From contig CM021317.1 of the NCBI GenBank assembly GCA_010645155.1, positions 7,511,417 through 7,575,416 of the forward strand: a stretch of DNA of 64,000 nucleotides. The letters are read 5' to 3'. Below the pieces are notes generated by a model, which worked only from the letters and a program-made list of their open reading frames with translations, ran no database searches and had not been told where the DNA came from. Positions 46,829 to 58,600 of the stretch are shown here, in pieces. Origin of the DNA: Tigriopus japonicus (taxonomy: Eukaryota > Arthropoda > Copepoda > Harpacticoida > Harpacticidae). Position numbers and translations under genes: made by a program. How positions within the stretch are numbered: position 1 is the first letter of the stretch; each line of letters starts with the position of its first letter.

Positions 46829-47196
46829 AGTGGCGAGAAAAAAGTGAGCCAATTGAGCAGGCCTGCCAAACCCGATCACGTGAAATCGCCAGGCTGATTA
46901 TTTTGTTGTTCCTTTGATCTCAACTTTCGTGAACAGACGATGGATGATGGAGATCAGGATGACGATACGTTGCCTTCGATGATGCCAAGCAAGAAGGAGA
47001 AGTCAAAACAAGACTTTTTTTGCAGTCCTTCTCGGGTTCCTCAAAGAAAATATCTTTGTCAGATATCTTTTCCATTCACCACCGCCAGTTTGAGTAATGA
47101 GGCAGACAGAGATTGGGTGGAGAGATGTTGTTGATCTGATTCGTTTTCTTGTTGAGCTGTCCAGTATTCTAAAGCTGCTTTAGTGTGAATAATTAT
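46829..47196 (+). other. Tetraspanin 3' UTR with a further short ORF
   Basis: Lies between the extension stop and the polyadenylation signal. An ORF of 64 codons begins with ATG at 46940 (starts MDDGDQDDDTLPSMM), in the same frame as the gene and just after an acceptor-like GTGAACAG. It may be part of an alternative 3' exon or simply UTR. Confidence 0.35.
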
Positions 47197-47202
47197 AATA
47201 AA
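47197..47202 (+). terminator. Polyadenylation signal AATAAA of the tetraspanin
   Basis: First canonical AATAAA downstream of the tetraspanin last exon, about 730 bp after its UGA. It implies that the open extension 46472-46828 is transcribed. Confidence 0.55.
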
Positions 47203-47307
47203 ACAAATATCCAATCATTTCTACTCAGTGGAAAGTTCATTTTTAATGATTTATCTAAGAGCAGTCACGTGCCAAAGCTTCGAACTCTTCAGAGTGTGAT
47301 TCAGCAA

Positions 47308-47843
47308 TAGGACCCGGAAATATTTTTTTAAATATAGAATATTTCAAAAATATTTATCCGTTTTTCGTCGATTTTTAAGTATTTTGGCTTTTTCAAGGAA
47401 AAAATAAATATGTTCTCGAATATATGAGTCAGATAAACTATTTCAGGCAAAATTGAGGAAAATAAATGAACGATCTATGCTCAAAAGGGCTAACCAAAAA
47501 TGAACCCAAAATACAAAAACCTCTACAAAATGGCATTTGTACTAAGATTAAAGACATTCACAACCAAAACAAATGTCATCCACGAAAAAAACTGGACCAT
47601 TTATTGGGGCAGATCGAAAATTATATTTTTGAATCATTTACAATCAAGTATGCCTCCAAAAACGGCCAAACGCACCAGAAACGAATTTGGAAAATCGGTG
47701 CACGCAGACAAAAATACCAAATAATGGCTTTGTCAAAAAAATATTTCTGAAATATCCGGCTTTTTCCAAATATTTTGGTCTTTTGAAGAAAATACATATA
47801 TTGGATATTTTGTCACTTTTTTGCAAATATTTTCCGGGCCCTA
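47308..47843. mobile_element. hAT-type MITE, 536 bp (copy A of a pair)
   Basis: Starts TAGGACCCGGAAATATT and ends with the inverse, AATATTTTCCGGGCCCTA. Flanks TTCAGCAA (47300-47307) and TTCATTAA (47844-47851) share 6 of 8 bases. Copy B at 50019-50561 is homologous over its whole length but in the opposite orientation. The interior is non-coding. Confidence 0.8.
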
Positions 47844-48115
47844 TTCATTAATATTTTTATTGTAAATGTTTCATTTACTGGCCAAGTTGCTTTGGAAACG
47901 AGTTATAGGAGCATTGTCATTTTGATTACCCTTGAATCTTGCATTTTTAGGGATCCATTGCACGAGTAATATGCGGGAATATCCCCATATGGAGCACCCA
48001 ATCAGAGATGGGCTGATTACTCAACAGTAAACCCAGATCAGATCTTATTTGAGAAAGAAAAAAAAAACCCACTTTTTTCTGTCCAAAAAACTCGTTTTCT
48101 AGATTTAAGGATAAC

Positions 48116-48146
48116 CTAGAACACTATGATTTAAACATAGTGCTCT
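48116..48146. mobile_element. 31-bp TIR-only micro-element (copy 2)
   Basis: TAGAACACTATG, loop ATTTAAA, CATAGTGCTCTA. The flanks GGATAACC (48108-48115) and GGATGACC (48147-48154) are 8-bp repeats, 7 of 8 identical. Same length and terminal sequence as the copy at 13142, with a different loop. Confidence 0.7.
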
Positions 48147-48733
48147 AGGATGACCTATATAATAAACAGTGCCTCCAAATTTTGGTCAAAAATATTGTCA
48201 AAAAATACATTTTGTTTTGTAATCATTTTGAGACATGATGTGAGGAAATCTAATTTTGTAGTATTTTTTGCTCAATAATTGCAGTAGAAACTGACCTTTT
48301 CCTATACTTACATCATCTGTAACTGTAAGTCTTATTTCATAACTTGGCATAGTTGAAAAACTAAACACACTGTTGCAACTGGAAAAATTCTCTTTGCGTC
48401 TTCTCTTATTTTAATTTTGCCATCCTTTTCCCATATCATTCTGAAGGGATGAAGCAATTTCCCCGAATTTTTTGAAATCCTCCCACTGTTGTAATTACAT
48501 TGCAAGCAAAATTTAAACAAGTATCTGGTAGCCCCAAAGATAAACCAAATTTTTTTTGCAACTATGAAAATAATGTCGGCTTGTTTCCTAACTTTGATTT
48601 TGACTGATGAACTATCCTCTTTTCAAAAAAGAAATTCAGCAGGGCAAGTAATTTATCACATTTTTCTTTAAATTTTCCCCTTATTTTAAATTTGAGACAA
48701 AACTTGAAGATTTTTTGGTAACTACATTTAAGA

Positions 48734-48960
48734 TGTTTGTTTGTTTGTTTGTTTGTTTGTTTGTTGTGGAGTCAAAACGCAGCTTCGCAGCTGCGATCTG
48801 ATAGAGGCTGTCCGCCATAAGGGGATATTGCCGCTCCACTTGGACAAGCTAACAAGCAAGCATTAATTTTTACCTCACCCTCGGGAATGACCCCAGGTTC
48901 GCCCATTTAAGCCGTCCAGGGCCGTGACTTCTGCATGTAACTCCGAAGAGTTGCGTTTGT
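48734..48960 (-). mobile_element. Possible non-LTR retroelement or SINE 3' end with (CAAA)n tail
   Basis: On the minus strand a stretch distinctly less AT-rich than its surroundings ends with the hairpin CGCAGCTGCGAAGCTGCG and then runs into about eight CAAA units (48734-48765). A microsatellite tail placed exactly at the boundary is how many LINE and SINE families end. There is no ORF and the 5' end is not defined. Confidence 0.35.
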
Positions 48961-49468
48961 AGGTTTGATTTTTGCATTGAAAGACGGTTCAATGGGGTAT
49001 TCGTGAAGGAGACAGCTGCTGAAAATGCCTAAAATCAATTGTAGACGGCGCCACATTTGACTAAGCGAGAATAAAATTTTGCTACGGAAGTACTGCTACC
49101 TTGAAAGTCCTTTTTAGACACTATTTCATCAGTTTTTTTAAGCCCCAAAGATTTTTTTTAGCCAAAACAACTAACAGCTTTGAAACTTTTTAAATAAACT
49201 TTTCTACTCTCGTTCTAACTACTGGTATCAAGAAAGTGTCAATAAGCACCTGTATCAAATTCGACGATGTCGTAAAGAAGCCACTTGTTTTAAAAAATAT
49301 ATTACTTGAATTTCCAACTTTGTCGTAACTCAATGAATCAAAGTTAATTCAAATATCCACAGTTTCAAGATAAATGAAAAGGTCTTTGATATTCGCTAAC
49401 ATTCTATTGAATAACGACATTGGTTCTTTTTATTTTATCTGAGAAACATGAGAGCAAATAATAATGTA

Positions 49469-49957
49469 TAGGGACGGCCAAAGAGTACAAATCAAAAGAC
49501 GCTTTTGGTTACCAAAACTTGCACAAAAATCAGCCCAAAATCGTAAAATAAAATGCAGAAAAAAGATCAAAAGCGCAAATAAAAACCAAAAAAGCGCAAA
49601 CAAAATTAAGAAAATTCGCAAAAAACTGAAATTTCTGAAACAAAAAGCTTCAGGTACTTTCTTGTCATCTGCTTGTTATTTTTCAATCTTGAAGAGCAAA
49701 ATTTAGATATTGAAGTAGTAGTAATCAATACTATGATAACCTACGCTGGGAGCCCTAAAATCAGATTTAGTTTTCAAATTTGAAAAAAAATCTTTCAGAA
49801 CTAAACATTTTCAAAGAAGAAATAGCAACATCTCAACAATTTGTTCATTTTAGGCCGATTTCGTAAAAAATCGTGCAAATAAAGGCAAAAAGTGCAAAAA
49901 GGCAAATAAATGTGTTTATGTGACCAAAATTTTTTTTACACTTTTTGCCCGTCCCTA
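49469..49957. mobile_element. hAT-type MITE, 489 bp
   Basis: Starts TAGGGACGGCCAAAGAGT and ends with the inverse-like CACTTTTTGCCCGTCCCTA. Flanked by ATAATGTA (49461-49468) and TTAATGTA (49958-49965), 7 of 8 identical. The interior is A-rich with repeated AGCGCAAA words. A diverged fragment starting GGACGGGCAAAAATGC is at about 56986-57045. Confidence 0.82.
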
Positions 49958-50018
49958 TTAATGTAACAACAGCTCGCACTTTCATGCACATAGATTTGCC
50001 GATAGTAATGGTTATCAA

Positions 50019-50561
50019 TGGGGCCCGGAAAAATATTTGCAAAAAAGTGACAAAATATCCAATATATATTTTCTTCAAAAGGCCAAAATATTTGGAAAAA
50101 AGCCAGATATTGAAGAAATATTTTTTTGACAAGGCCGTTATTTAGTATTTTTGTCTTTGTGCGCCCATTTTCCAAATTTGTTTCTGGTGAATTTGATATA
50201 TTTTGCCGTTTTTGGAGGCCTACTTGAATGTAATTGATTCAAAAATACAATTTTTAGTTTTCTTCAATAAATGGCGCAATTTTTTTTCGTGTATGACAGT
50301 TGTTTTGTTTGTGAATGTCAAGTTTCAGGACAAATGCAATTTTGTAGCGGTTTTTGTATTTTGGGTTCATTTTTGTTAAGCCCTTCAGAGCATTGGTCGT
50401 TTATTGATTTCCTCAATTTTGCCTGAAATATTTTTTTGACTCAAATATTCGAGAAAATATTTATTTTTCCCTCGAAAAAGCCAAAATACTTAAAAATCGA
50501 CGAAAAACGGATAAATATTTTTGAAATATTTTATATTTAAAAAAAAAATTTCCGGGCCCTA
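50019..50561. mobile_element. hAT-type MITE, 543 bp (copy B, inverted)
   Basis: Starts TGGGGCCCGGAAAAATATTT and ends TTTCCGGGCCCTA. Flanks GTTATCAA (50011-50018) and TTTATCAA (50562-50569) are 7 of 8 identical. Its right end is the inverse of copy A's left end through AATATTTATCCGTTTTTCGT. The separate flanks show two independent insertions. Confidence 0.82.
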
Positions 50562-50569
50562 TTTATCAA

Positions 50570-53500
50570 TCAGTTTTGGACAAACAAATGTTGATGTATG
50601 TCAAACCTGAAATTCTTTTTTAGTTGTCAAGCGTTTCACGCCAATCTTAAAGGGATATTTCCAATGAAAGCAAGAACCATTGCTAGTCTAATTATTCCGA
50701 ATCCACTTTTGAGGCACTGCAGTTTGTCCAAGATTGATGTATGTTGTTATCTTCAAATATATGCAAATTACGAAAAATGCGAGCTGATGCCGCATAAAAT
50801 GCACTACCTGGTCACACTTTGCGACTAAGCGAAAAACTGGTTCATTTGGTTTCACTGCTCCAGTAAGTCAAAAGATATAGCGATACCAGGGTGATCAAAT
50901 TGAGCTCTTTAAACCTCAATTTGTTCAAGAGTTGAAGTAAAGCATGCAGGACATGTATTACCAATAAAAAAAATGGTTTAATTTGATTTTTCTCTGGCCG
51001 GCCAAGAAATTGAAGAACGGCTTGTGCCAATAGCCCGGCATTCAAGCCTTCCTTGATCTTTGCTCCATCTGTAACAGCACAGCTTAAACTTATTTTCTTG
51101 GCCGGTTTTCAATAACTAACTCTGAAAACAATTTTTCCATGTCTACAGAGGCAGTGCCAATCATGTAAGGTCCAAAAAATGAAAATATTATTGTTTTGGC
51201 GCTTTTAGATTTAGCTGTTTTTTAAAGCTCTTTTTAGCTCCTTTTCCAAGAAAAGTTAGTTCTTTAAGCTCCAAAATTTGCCTCTTAACTGAGTTTTTTA
51301 AAGATCTTTTTGATTTTCAACAGTTGTTCACGCTCTTAGATCAGTTATAATCACTAGATAGCGTGCAAGCTTTAGCCTGGCTGATTTGGCAAGCGGGGCG
51401 GAATGTGTTGAATTCATGAGGAAAATGTCTCCATCACAACTGTTGAGCAGGCAATTAGTGTGACCAAACATGCAAATCAAGACCAACTTTTCAAAACTCG
51501 TTCTTGAAGCTACAAGTCAGTTTTTGTCCATATTAGCATTGGATAAACCCTACATAACGCAAAAGCTTAAATAAAAAAGACTGTGTTCTTCCTACCAATG
51601 ACTTATTCAATGTATTGTCAAAAAAGTTCCTAATTGTCGTAATCATATCCATGGCTTGGTCACCTAGTGACGAGTTTCAAAGGCATTTGAGACCAGTTTT
51701 GAAATAAAGAGACAATGCTACATATGAAAGTGAATTGTGTTGGTTAAGTCACGGGCCAAAAATTGACATAAAGTCACTTAAAATAGGCTTTAAAATTAAT
51801 TTGTGGATTTTTTTTTGTTTTGATACCTTAGACACACACACACTTAGGTCGATAATGGTTCAAAATGCTGGTGAAATCTATTTTGCCATTCAATTTTAAA
51901 GGGCTATTTTCGAATAGTTCTCGAAGGACACAATCGAACTTTTGTTATCTCGAAGTAGAACAAGGGCTCAATAGATTTTGTAAATATTTCGGGTACAGAT
52001 AACCGAGAAACCACCCTAGAAAAAGGCGAAAAGACAAATTCAGAAAACGGATTTTATGCATGTTTTAAGTGCCATTTTATCAATTTTTGGCCGTGACCTA
52101 ATTAACAAAACTCACTTTCATGTGTGGGATTGTCTCTCCACCTCAAAACGGGTCTCAAATGTCTTTGGAACTCAAAAATGACTTCTCAAGCTCAAAAAAA
52201 CGCCGTGTTGGTCTAATGAATTAAATTCAAAATCCGTCACTATAGAGGAAAAAACATGGGCCATAGTCATTTTATTTTAGAGGTATCTTTATTTTGCCAA
52301 AATGGCCAATTGACTTAAAAATGTCAGTTTTTCAATTGAAAATCTTGATTTCGACCAATTTTTTGTCTCATTTCTGTGCGAAACTTTAAGGTGTTAAAGT
52401 TTGTCTTTTCTTTAACCTTTGGCTTCCACAAGAACGCAGTTTTGCTCTACACAAATTATTCTAGAATTCAAGAAAAAAACATTAATGCTTTGAAAAAGTC
52501 CTGAAAAAGTACGTGTTAACTATATATTTCGAGCAAAATCCCAAAGAATTTAAGTGATCGAGGCAAAAATATGCCAAAAGTCACTGATGCGAAAAAAATG
52601 AAAGTTGCTAAACCGGATAAAAATGGCCAAAAGTTGCAATTATTGGTGCAAGTAGTTCATTTTGAGAGCGAGAAAGGGCACCCAAAACAAGAAGTGTTGA
52701 ATTCTACAAAAGTCATAAAGGCAAAAAAATTGTCAGCTTTCTTTAAATTGGTCTATCCCGCGCTAAAAATGCAATGCGGTTCTTTGGCTGGAACAAAAAA
52801 CAATCAAAGGTTGCGTGGTTTATTTTTAGCTTCCGCGTATTTTGTTTCTAAACAATACAGGCTAGCCATAAAGTAAATTTTAACTTTGCCAAAATATTTT
52901 CCAACCGTCTTTTCCCCGCAACGATCGTTGTATCGGCTTGATTCGTTCTTGTCCACAATATTCAGTAAACTCCTTTTCCATTGTTTTCAAAACTTTCATA
53001 TTTCATTTTAACAACAAAGGTGTTCACAGCAAAAAATGTATCCCCTTTCTGAGAAATAGCAACACTGAGCCAACCTTTGATCCACTTTCTGCATGACTTG
53101 ATTTCCTTCAGAGTCGTTTGCCAAGATTCATGCTTCATTTTCGAGGCCAACTGACAGAAAAGAGAAAGGATTTCCACTCAAGTGCGAACAGCTCGATAAT
53201 TGGAGTGAATTGAGATCGAAGGGCGTCTCAAATATCGTCTCTCCAGGTAAATTAACTTGCTTTTGTCCACTAATTGAAGACTTAGTCAAGGACCGTACTT
53301 GCTTGCTTGTTTCCGCTTTCGATTTCTGTGATTCGAGGTTTGTTTAGCGAAAAATTGTTTGTCCTCAGAGCCATCAATGGAACTTTAGTCCTTTGAGACT
53401 GATATTCTGGGCCTTTGTGCCCATCAGGGCAAGATACATATGGAACTGAAAGGCTTCTTCATTGTTGTCAAATGAACACTGAAATTTCTTGAAAATACCG

Positions 53501-54799
53501 ACACAAGTTTCAATCCTGTTAGGAAGATAAATATTTAAATATCGACAAGTATGTAGATATAATTTGATAAGCATTATGTGTTTGGACGAATGGTTAAAAG
53601 TAAAAGATCAGCTTGAATGTCATGTAGTAGGTCAAGTAATGTGTGGAAGGTCATTTGGTTTAAATACAGTAAAAACTGTTACCTAATTTAAGGTAAATGA
53701 TAGATTCTCAGTATATATTTGTATGATTTCTTAGCAACAAGATTTGATTGGGTTGTTTATTCAGGCTGTCCGTTTCAGTCAGAATCTAAACTTTAAATAT
53801 TTATCTGAAACCTAGACTGGCTTCTCAGTCAAAAAGTAACATATGTTATTTGTCTGACGTTTCACGACAGTGGCTCATGTTTTGTTGGCATCAAGGCACT
53901 TTGCAAGCATACTTCCATTTTTTACTTTAAGCATGTTTTAAGCCTGTTAGAGCATTTCTAATCAAATTTTAGGGTTAAACACCCTTTCAAAGAAGCTAAC
54001 ATTAATATGGCGTCATTTTAGATGCCTGAAAACGTTTAACAGGCTCAAAAATTGTGGAAGTCAATTGATGAAGTATATTTCAAGCATGCATCTCCAAACA
54101 CAAAACATATGACCTAATTTCGATTGTCGATATCAATGGCAATCGACTTGGTTTTTGAAATTGATATTTCTATTTTTCTCGTCAAAATTTATAATCAATG
54201 TTTGCCAAACAGAAAAAAACTTGCTTAAACTCCTCAAAATTCGTTTCCCACTCCAAATCGGTTCCGGAGTATTCGGAGCCTGAGCCAACCTCAGAACAAA
54301 CTCATTGTGCTGGCCTTTTGAGACATCAATTTGGCTCAATTAAGCACCATGGCCCCCAAAATAAGTGACCACCCTGTTGCCCAAAAGATCTCGAAGTCGT
54401 GTGCCAAGAATCATGTATGAAATTCGAGGCCGATTGACAGAAAAGACTTTAACTAGAGCGTGAATGTCTCGGAAAAGTGGAACTAATTGAGATCGAAGAA
54501 CATCCCTTTAATTGCTTTTTTCCACGCATACATTCATGTGCTTTAGTGTTGTGAAGGCATGTTTGTTTTCGATTTCATCCTGAGGCACTAGCTATCTCGA
54601 ACCTCCAAGCGCAAGTTTAGAAAACTGTGCAGTGTTTATTGTGTTCCACCTAATTCTGAGCTTTTGAGTGATGACGAGTATCTATTTCAGTTGTCATCAA
54701 ACTGACGTTGTCACCTGGCCAACAAAGAAAAGATCACGTAGCTTTCATCGGTGCAGTTCAACGTTGTATGGCCGTGTTTAACCCCGGATTATTCGCAAA
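50570..54799. other. Intergenic, one weak ORF
   Basis: Contains MITE copy 2 (51672-52207). An ORF of 101 codons at 52571-52876 starts with a true ATG, is Lys-rich (MPKVTDAKKMKVAKPDKNGQ) and has no recognised domain. The remainder, up to the FKBPL start, shows no coding signal. Confidence 0.4.
51672..52207. mobile_element. MITE with long terminal repeats, 536 bp, left-truncated (copy 2)
   Basis: The right end matches copy 1 (11906-12472): GACTTCTCAAGCTCAAAAAA then CGCCGTG. On the left the homology begins only at GAGTTTCAAAGGCATTTGAG, so about 38 bp of the terminal repeat are missing. The interior shares the CAATGGTTCAAAATGCTGGT-like block with copy 1 in inverse orientation. Confidence 0.7.
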
Positions 54800-55726
54800 A
54801 TGACACGGCGAGAAGGAAACAAGACTCCTCAAACCCGCCATTGGGAATCTCAAGACTTCACTGTGAGTAAAGTGGTGCTTCAAGAAGGCAATCTCCATCA
54901 AGACCTTCCTAGATTTGGAGCCAACTTGGAAGTGAAATTGTCAGATATCTCCGTGAGTGGGATTACCCTCAGTGAACTGACCCATGACTTCTTCTTCTCT
55001 AAATTCTTCAATATCAACCATTCTGGACAGATTTTATTGGGCGATTCCGATAGTGAGATTGATCGCTGTCTTGAAAAGTGCTTGTCATCCATGTATCCAG
55101 GGGAAAAATGTCAAGCAGCAATGCGGATTCACTTTGACATCCAAAAGAACAAACGTGAACCTGTGGAGTTAAAGGAGGTCTGGGTTGATATTGAATGTCA
55201 GGTGCATTTGGAGTCGGTTCTCAACGCTCAGCCTTTGGATAAATGGCATGCTGAGACCAAATTAGAGAAGGCGAAAGAGGTCAACGAGGCTGCGATACGT
55301 CTGTTTAAAACCCAAAGATACCTGGATGCATTCTATCAATTTCGATCTGCCATGCGACTTGCGGTATTCATTCTCGAGGACAATCCCGAAACTTCCGAGT
55401 CCTTACGAAAGGAAGCCATGGACATGAAACTTTCATGTTATAACAATATTGCTGCCTGTCAATTTCAATGGAGAAACTTTGCCTACGTAATCCAAATCGG
55501 AGGTAAAGTCTTGGAACATCAACCTCAAAACGTGAAAATGCTCTATCGAAGAGGCGTTTCGTATCTAGAACGAAAGGAATTTCCTGAAGCTAGGGCTGAT
55601 CTGACCGAGGCTCACAAACTAGACCCTTCCAACAAGGCCATCAATGACAAGTTGGGCCAATTAAGGATCCTCGAGAAGAAGCACATCCAAAACTTGGCCA
55701 ACAACATGAAAAAGATGTTTGGTTGA
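54800..55726 (+). CDS. FKBPL: FK506-binding protein-like (inactive FKBP domain plus TPRs), intronless
   Basis: 308 residues from ATG at 54800 to TGA. The N-terminal half (about 20-140) is a degenerate FKBP-type fold with little left of the prolyl-isomerase pocket. EIDRCLEKCLSSMYPGEKC aligns with the FKBPL segment around its CLESM. The C-terminal half (about 155-285) is three tetratricopeptide repeats, including NNIAACQFQW and KMLYRRGVSYLERKEF. The protein ends NMKKMFG, very close to the vertebrate FKBPL end. Family members are Hsp90 co-chaperones through the TPR clamp. No introns are visible, which could reflect an old retrocopy or a naturally single-exon gene. AIP and FKBP6 are related alternatives, but the tail and the CLE-x-SM-x-GE motif favour FKBPL. 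Confidence 0.85.
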   Translation: MTRREGNKTPQTRHWESQDFTVSKVVLQEGNLHQDLPRFGANLEVKLSDISVSGITLSELTHDFFFSKFFNINHSGQILLGDSDSEIDRCLEKCLSSMYPGEKCQAAMRIHFDIQKNKREPVELKEVWVDIECQVHLESVLNAQPLDKWHAETKLEKAKEVNEAAIRLFKTQRYLDAFYQFRSAMRLAVFILEDNPETSESLRKEAMDMKLSCYNNIAACQFQWRNFAYVIQIGGKVLEHQPQNVKMLYRRGVSYLERKEFPEARADLTEAHKLDPSNKAINDKLGQLRILEKKHIQNLANNMKKMFG

Positions 55727-58600
55727 CGCCTTTATTCCTGATATGCCGAAAGAACTTTTATCAGTATTGAAGGATTCGATTCAATGTGCTTTGTGGCTTT
55801 ATGTCCAAGAATGGCAAACGAAATTCAAAATACACAATTTTGATGTTAAGCGTAACACCCAATGGGCCTTCTTTTGTTCAGAGATGAAGTTCAAAATTGA
55901 AAAGATATGGAAAAGAAAGAAAAGGGGTGCTGTTGAATTGGAAAATCCATAAAGCTTTGAAGATTTTGTTCTCAGTGTTTGAAGTCTGAGAAGACCCAAT
56001 TTCCACTTTTTTCAAGCTTGCTTGGTCTCTTTTGTTCATTCTTCACACGTTTTTTTAGACGGAGAAGTCGTTTGTAAATTCCGAAGATTTTCGGACCATT
56101 TTTATAGTCGAAACGTTGTGCCGCAAATTGATTCTTAGGTTAACAGCCAAGAACTTTACTTAACGACAAATTTTTTGAACACTTTCTTCAGCTTGATTAT
56201 CAAGTGCACCAAGGTCTGTAATGTTTTAAAATATTGGTGAAATCTATTCCACACATCAATTTTCAAAGCTCCTATACGAGTAGACTAACATTCTGGAAGG
56301 ATGTTCAAGCTGAATTAGACCCCAAGTTAAATAAATTTCGACATTTTTCTGAGTAAACAAATCCGTCATGCTACTAAAGGAAACCACTTTTTGCATTTTC
56401 TTGGAAGTTTTGTATTCTTTATATTTACACTTATAGTTATTTTTTATTTTAATACTTATTACTAATTTAAGGAATCAAATAAATATGCGGCAGTGCTTTT
56501 CAAGTTTAAGTCTGGTCCTTTAAAAAAGTCTTTTTTATTTCAAAAAAATTGATCACGAAGTTGAAAACGATTTATCCAGTTAAAAATCACCGTGTGTGCC
56601 CGAAAGACTTGAAATTTACTTTCATTCCACGAAGAGCTTTGTAAGCGACGATAGAACAGCTTCAAATCTAATTTTAGCTCGTAAATTTGAAAGCTACTGT
56701 GATTTGTAGAAGTACTTTTGGTCCAATTTTCAATGGAAACAAAACCATCCTTGGTGATTCGAGACTCAAAGCTTCATTTAACTGTTATCATAGACCTTCA
56801 AATAGCTAATAAAATGGATGGATGACTCGTTACAATCTCGAGTTGACAAATGAAAATTAACAAAACCGTTTCTTCGTGCTTGTATATGTTTCAATTTCGT
56901 ATTTGAAAGTTTGTCAAATGAACGAAAATACTAATCATTTTCCTGAAATTCATCTCGGGAGATCTTTCAAAAAAATAATGACCAAGGACGGGCAAAAATG
57001 CACATAAATATAAGTTTTTGCACCAAACCAGCCCCCAAACGCAAAATAATGTTTTGCAGAGCAAACTTTAAAATTTTGATGTTTTTGATTTAAGCCTTCT
57101 TAACAAAATACTGTAACTTTAATTAAAAATCTGCCAATTTCCTTTTGTTCAAATCCTCTTTTGGCAAAAGTGGTCTTGCCCCAATAAAATTGTACAATTA
57201 TGCATGCAACAGCAGGGTTCGGTTAACGAAATTTCTGTAGGTTCGGTAACAAGTTTGGGGTCAAAACCCGCCACATTAGACTAAACGATGGCAGGTCCAC
57301 TAATGGAAATCTATGGATTGGTTTTAGGGCTGTTATTTCGTAACTCCTGGGCCCACCCGAATATAATTATTTTGGCGACCCAAAGGTTGCCGACCCATGT
57401 GCTTGAGCAAATGAATACAGGAGAGAAGTGGATACATCTTTTGATCTTTTGACCATTCGCACATAGTTTGATGGCAATGTTTTTGAGATGTCCACTTGTA
57501 TTTGTGTGCAATCAATTCATGTTGTTTAGAACAATAACAAGATGGCAAACAGGACATTTGCTCGCTTTCAAGAGGTGCTGAAAGCTTAACCCTCTAGGAG
57601 GCCAAGTAAAGTTCTCGTGAGATAAAAGATGGAAACACAATATTGGGAAAGACTTGTTTTATCTGGAAATGAAATCGCTTCTTCATAACCATAAAAATTT
57701 GTGTGCTAGAGTTAAGTAATCATTCCCTCAATCGAAGTACAAAACGACGGTTGAGCAATTCTGTAGTGTTTGCTCTAATCAAGGTTTATCGACAGCTTCC
57801 AAAGACTGGATAAATCAAAGATAAGCTCTTACCATGGATGTAACGTTCCTAATCAAATTGACCATTGGTTGGACTGACGGGTTCAAGAGAATTACGCATT
57901 AAGAAAATATTTTTTTCAGAGTTATTACAGAACCAATCAATTCGAGCAATTAGATTAAGTGTCAGAAACGCCAAAGCTGTCACTAATGATGATTAGAGAC
58001 TGGATTTGATATTTTTTTGTTTGAAAAAATATTTTTTTCGATATTTCCTTTTTATTACTGAAAACTTTTTTTTGGGGGGCATTTTTGAAGAAAAAACAAG
58101 TTTTGGAGGTAATTCGGTTGACTTTTGCATTAAAAAATGATTCATTGGCGTGAGTTTTAGATTTTAGAAATTTCAGCGAAACATCTAAGATAGCCAAATG
58201 ATTTTAAGCGAAATTCTTCGTACGTCTGTTTTTAAGAATCACGACACGACTTCGTAAAAAATGTATCAGGGTGCCCATTTTCGTATTTCTTGGTAAGTTG
58301 GGTACAATCATTCTAACCGGAATGTTCTTGAGAAGGTTGAAGACTGGAGAAATTTAGCGAGCTAAAAATCTAAAGGCAGGAATTTAAGGTTTCTGAGAAA
58401 AATGATGAGGAAATAGCCCCAAATTAGAGAAATTCAATCCCTCCAAAATACTTTATTTTGAAAAAAAAATGTTTCGGCTCAAAAATTATCAATTTCAAAT
58501 CCGGTCTCTACTCATGGTTACTGATGCACTAAGGCCTCAAGTGAAAAATATATCAAGGTGGAACACTTCATGCGCTTTTATTCTGTTTTTTATTCCAGAA
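55727..58600. other. Intergenic between FKBPL and ACTMAP
   Basis: An AATAAA at 56330-56335 may end the FKBPL mRNA. A diverged MITE fragment lies near 56986-57045 (GGACGGGCAAAAATGC). TATTCCAG ending at 58598 lies just before the ACTMAP ATG and could be the acceptor of a 5'-UTR intron. No other gene seen. Confidence 0.4.

Larger units (their letters stand above)
47852..49460. other. Spacer with micro-element and retroelement-like tail
   Basis: No gene recognised. Holds the 31-bp element (48116-48146) and the (TTTG)n-associated sequence (48734-48960), each listed separately. Confidence 0.4.

Noticed and set aside
47466..47750. ORFs of 94 and 74 codons
   Set aside because: Inside MITE copy A; not preserved in copy B.
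49464..49706. 80-codon Lys-rich ORF
   Set aside because: Inside the 489-bp MITE, produced by its A-rich repeats.
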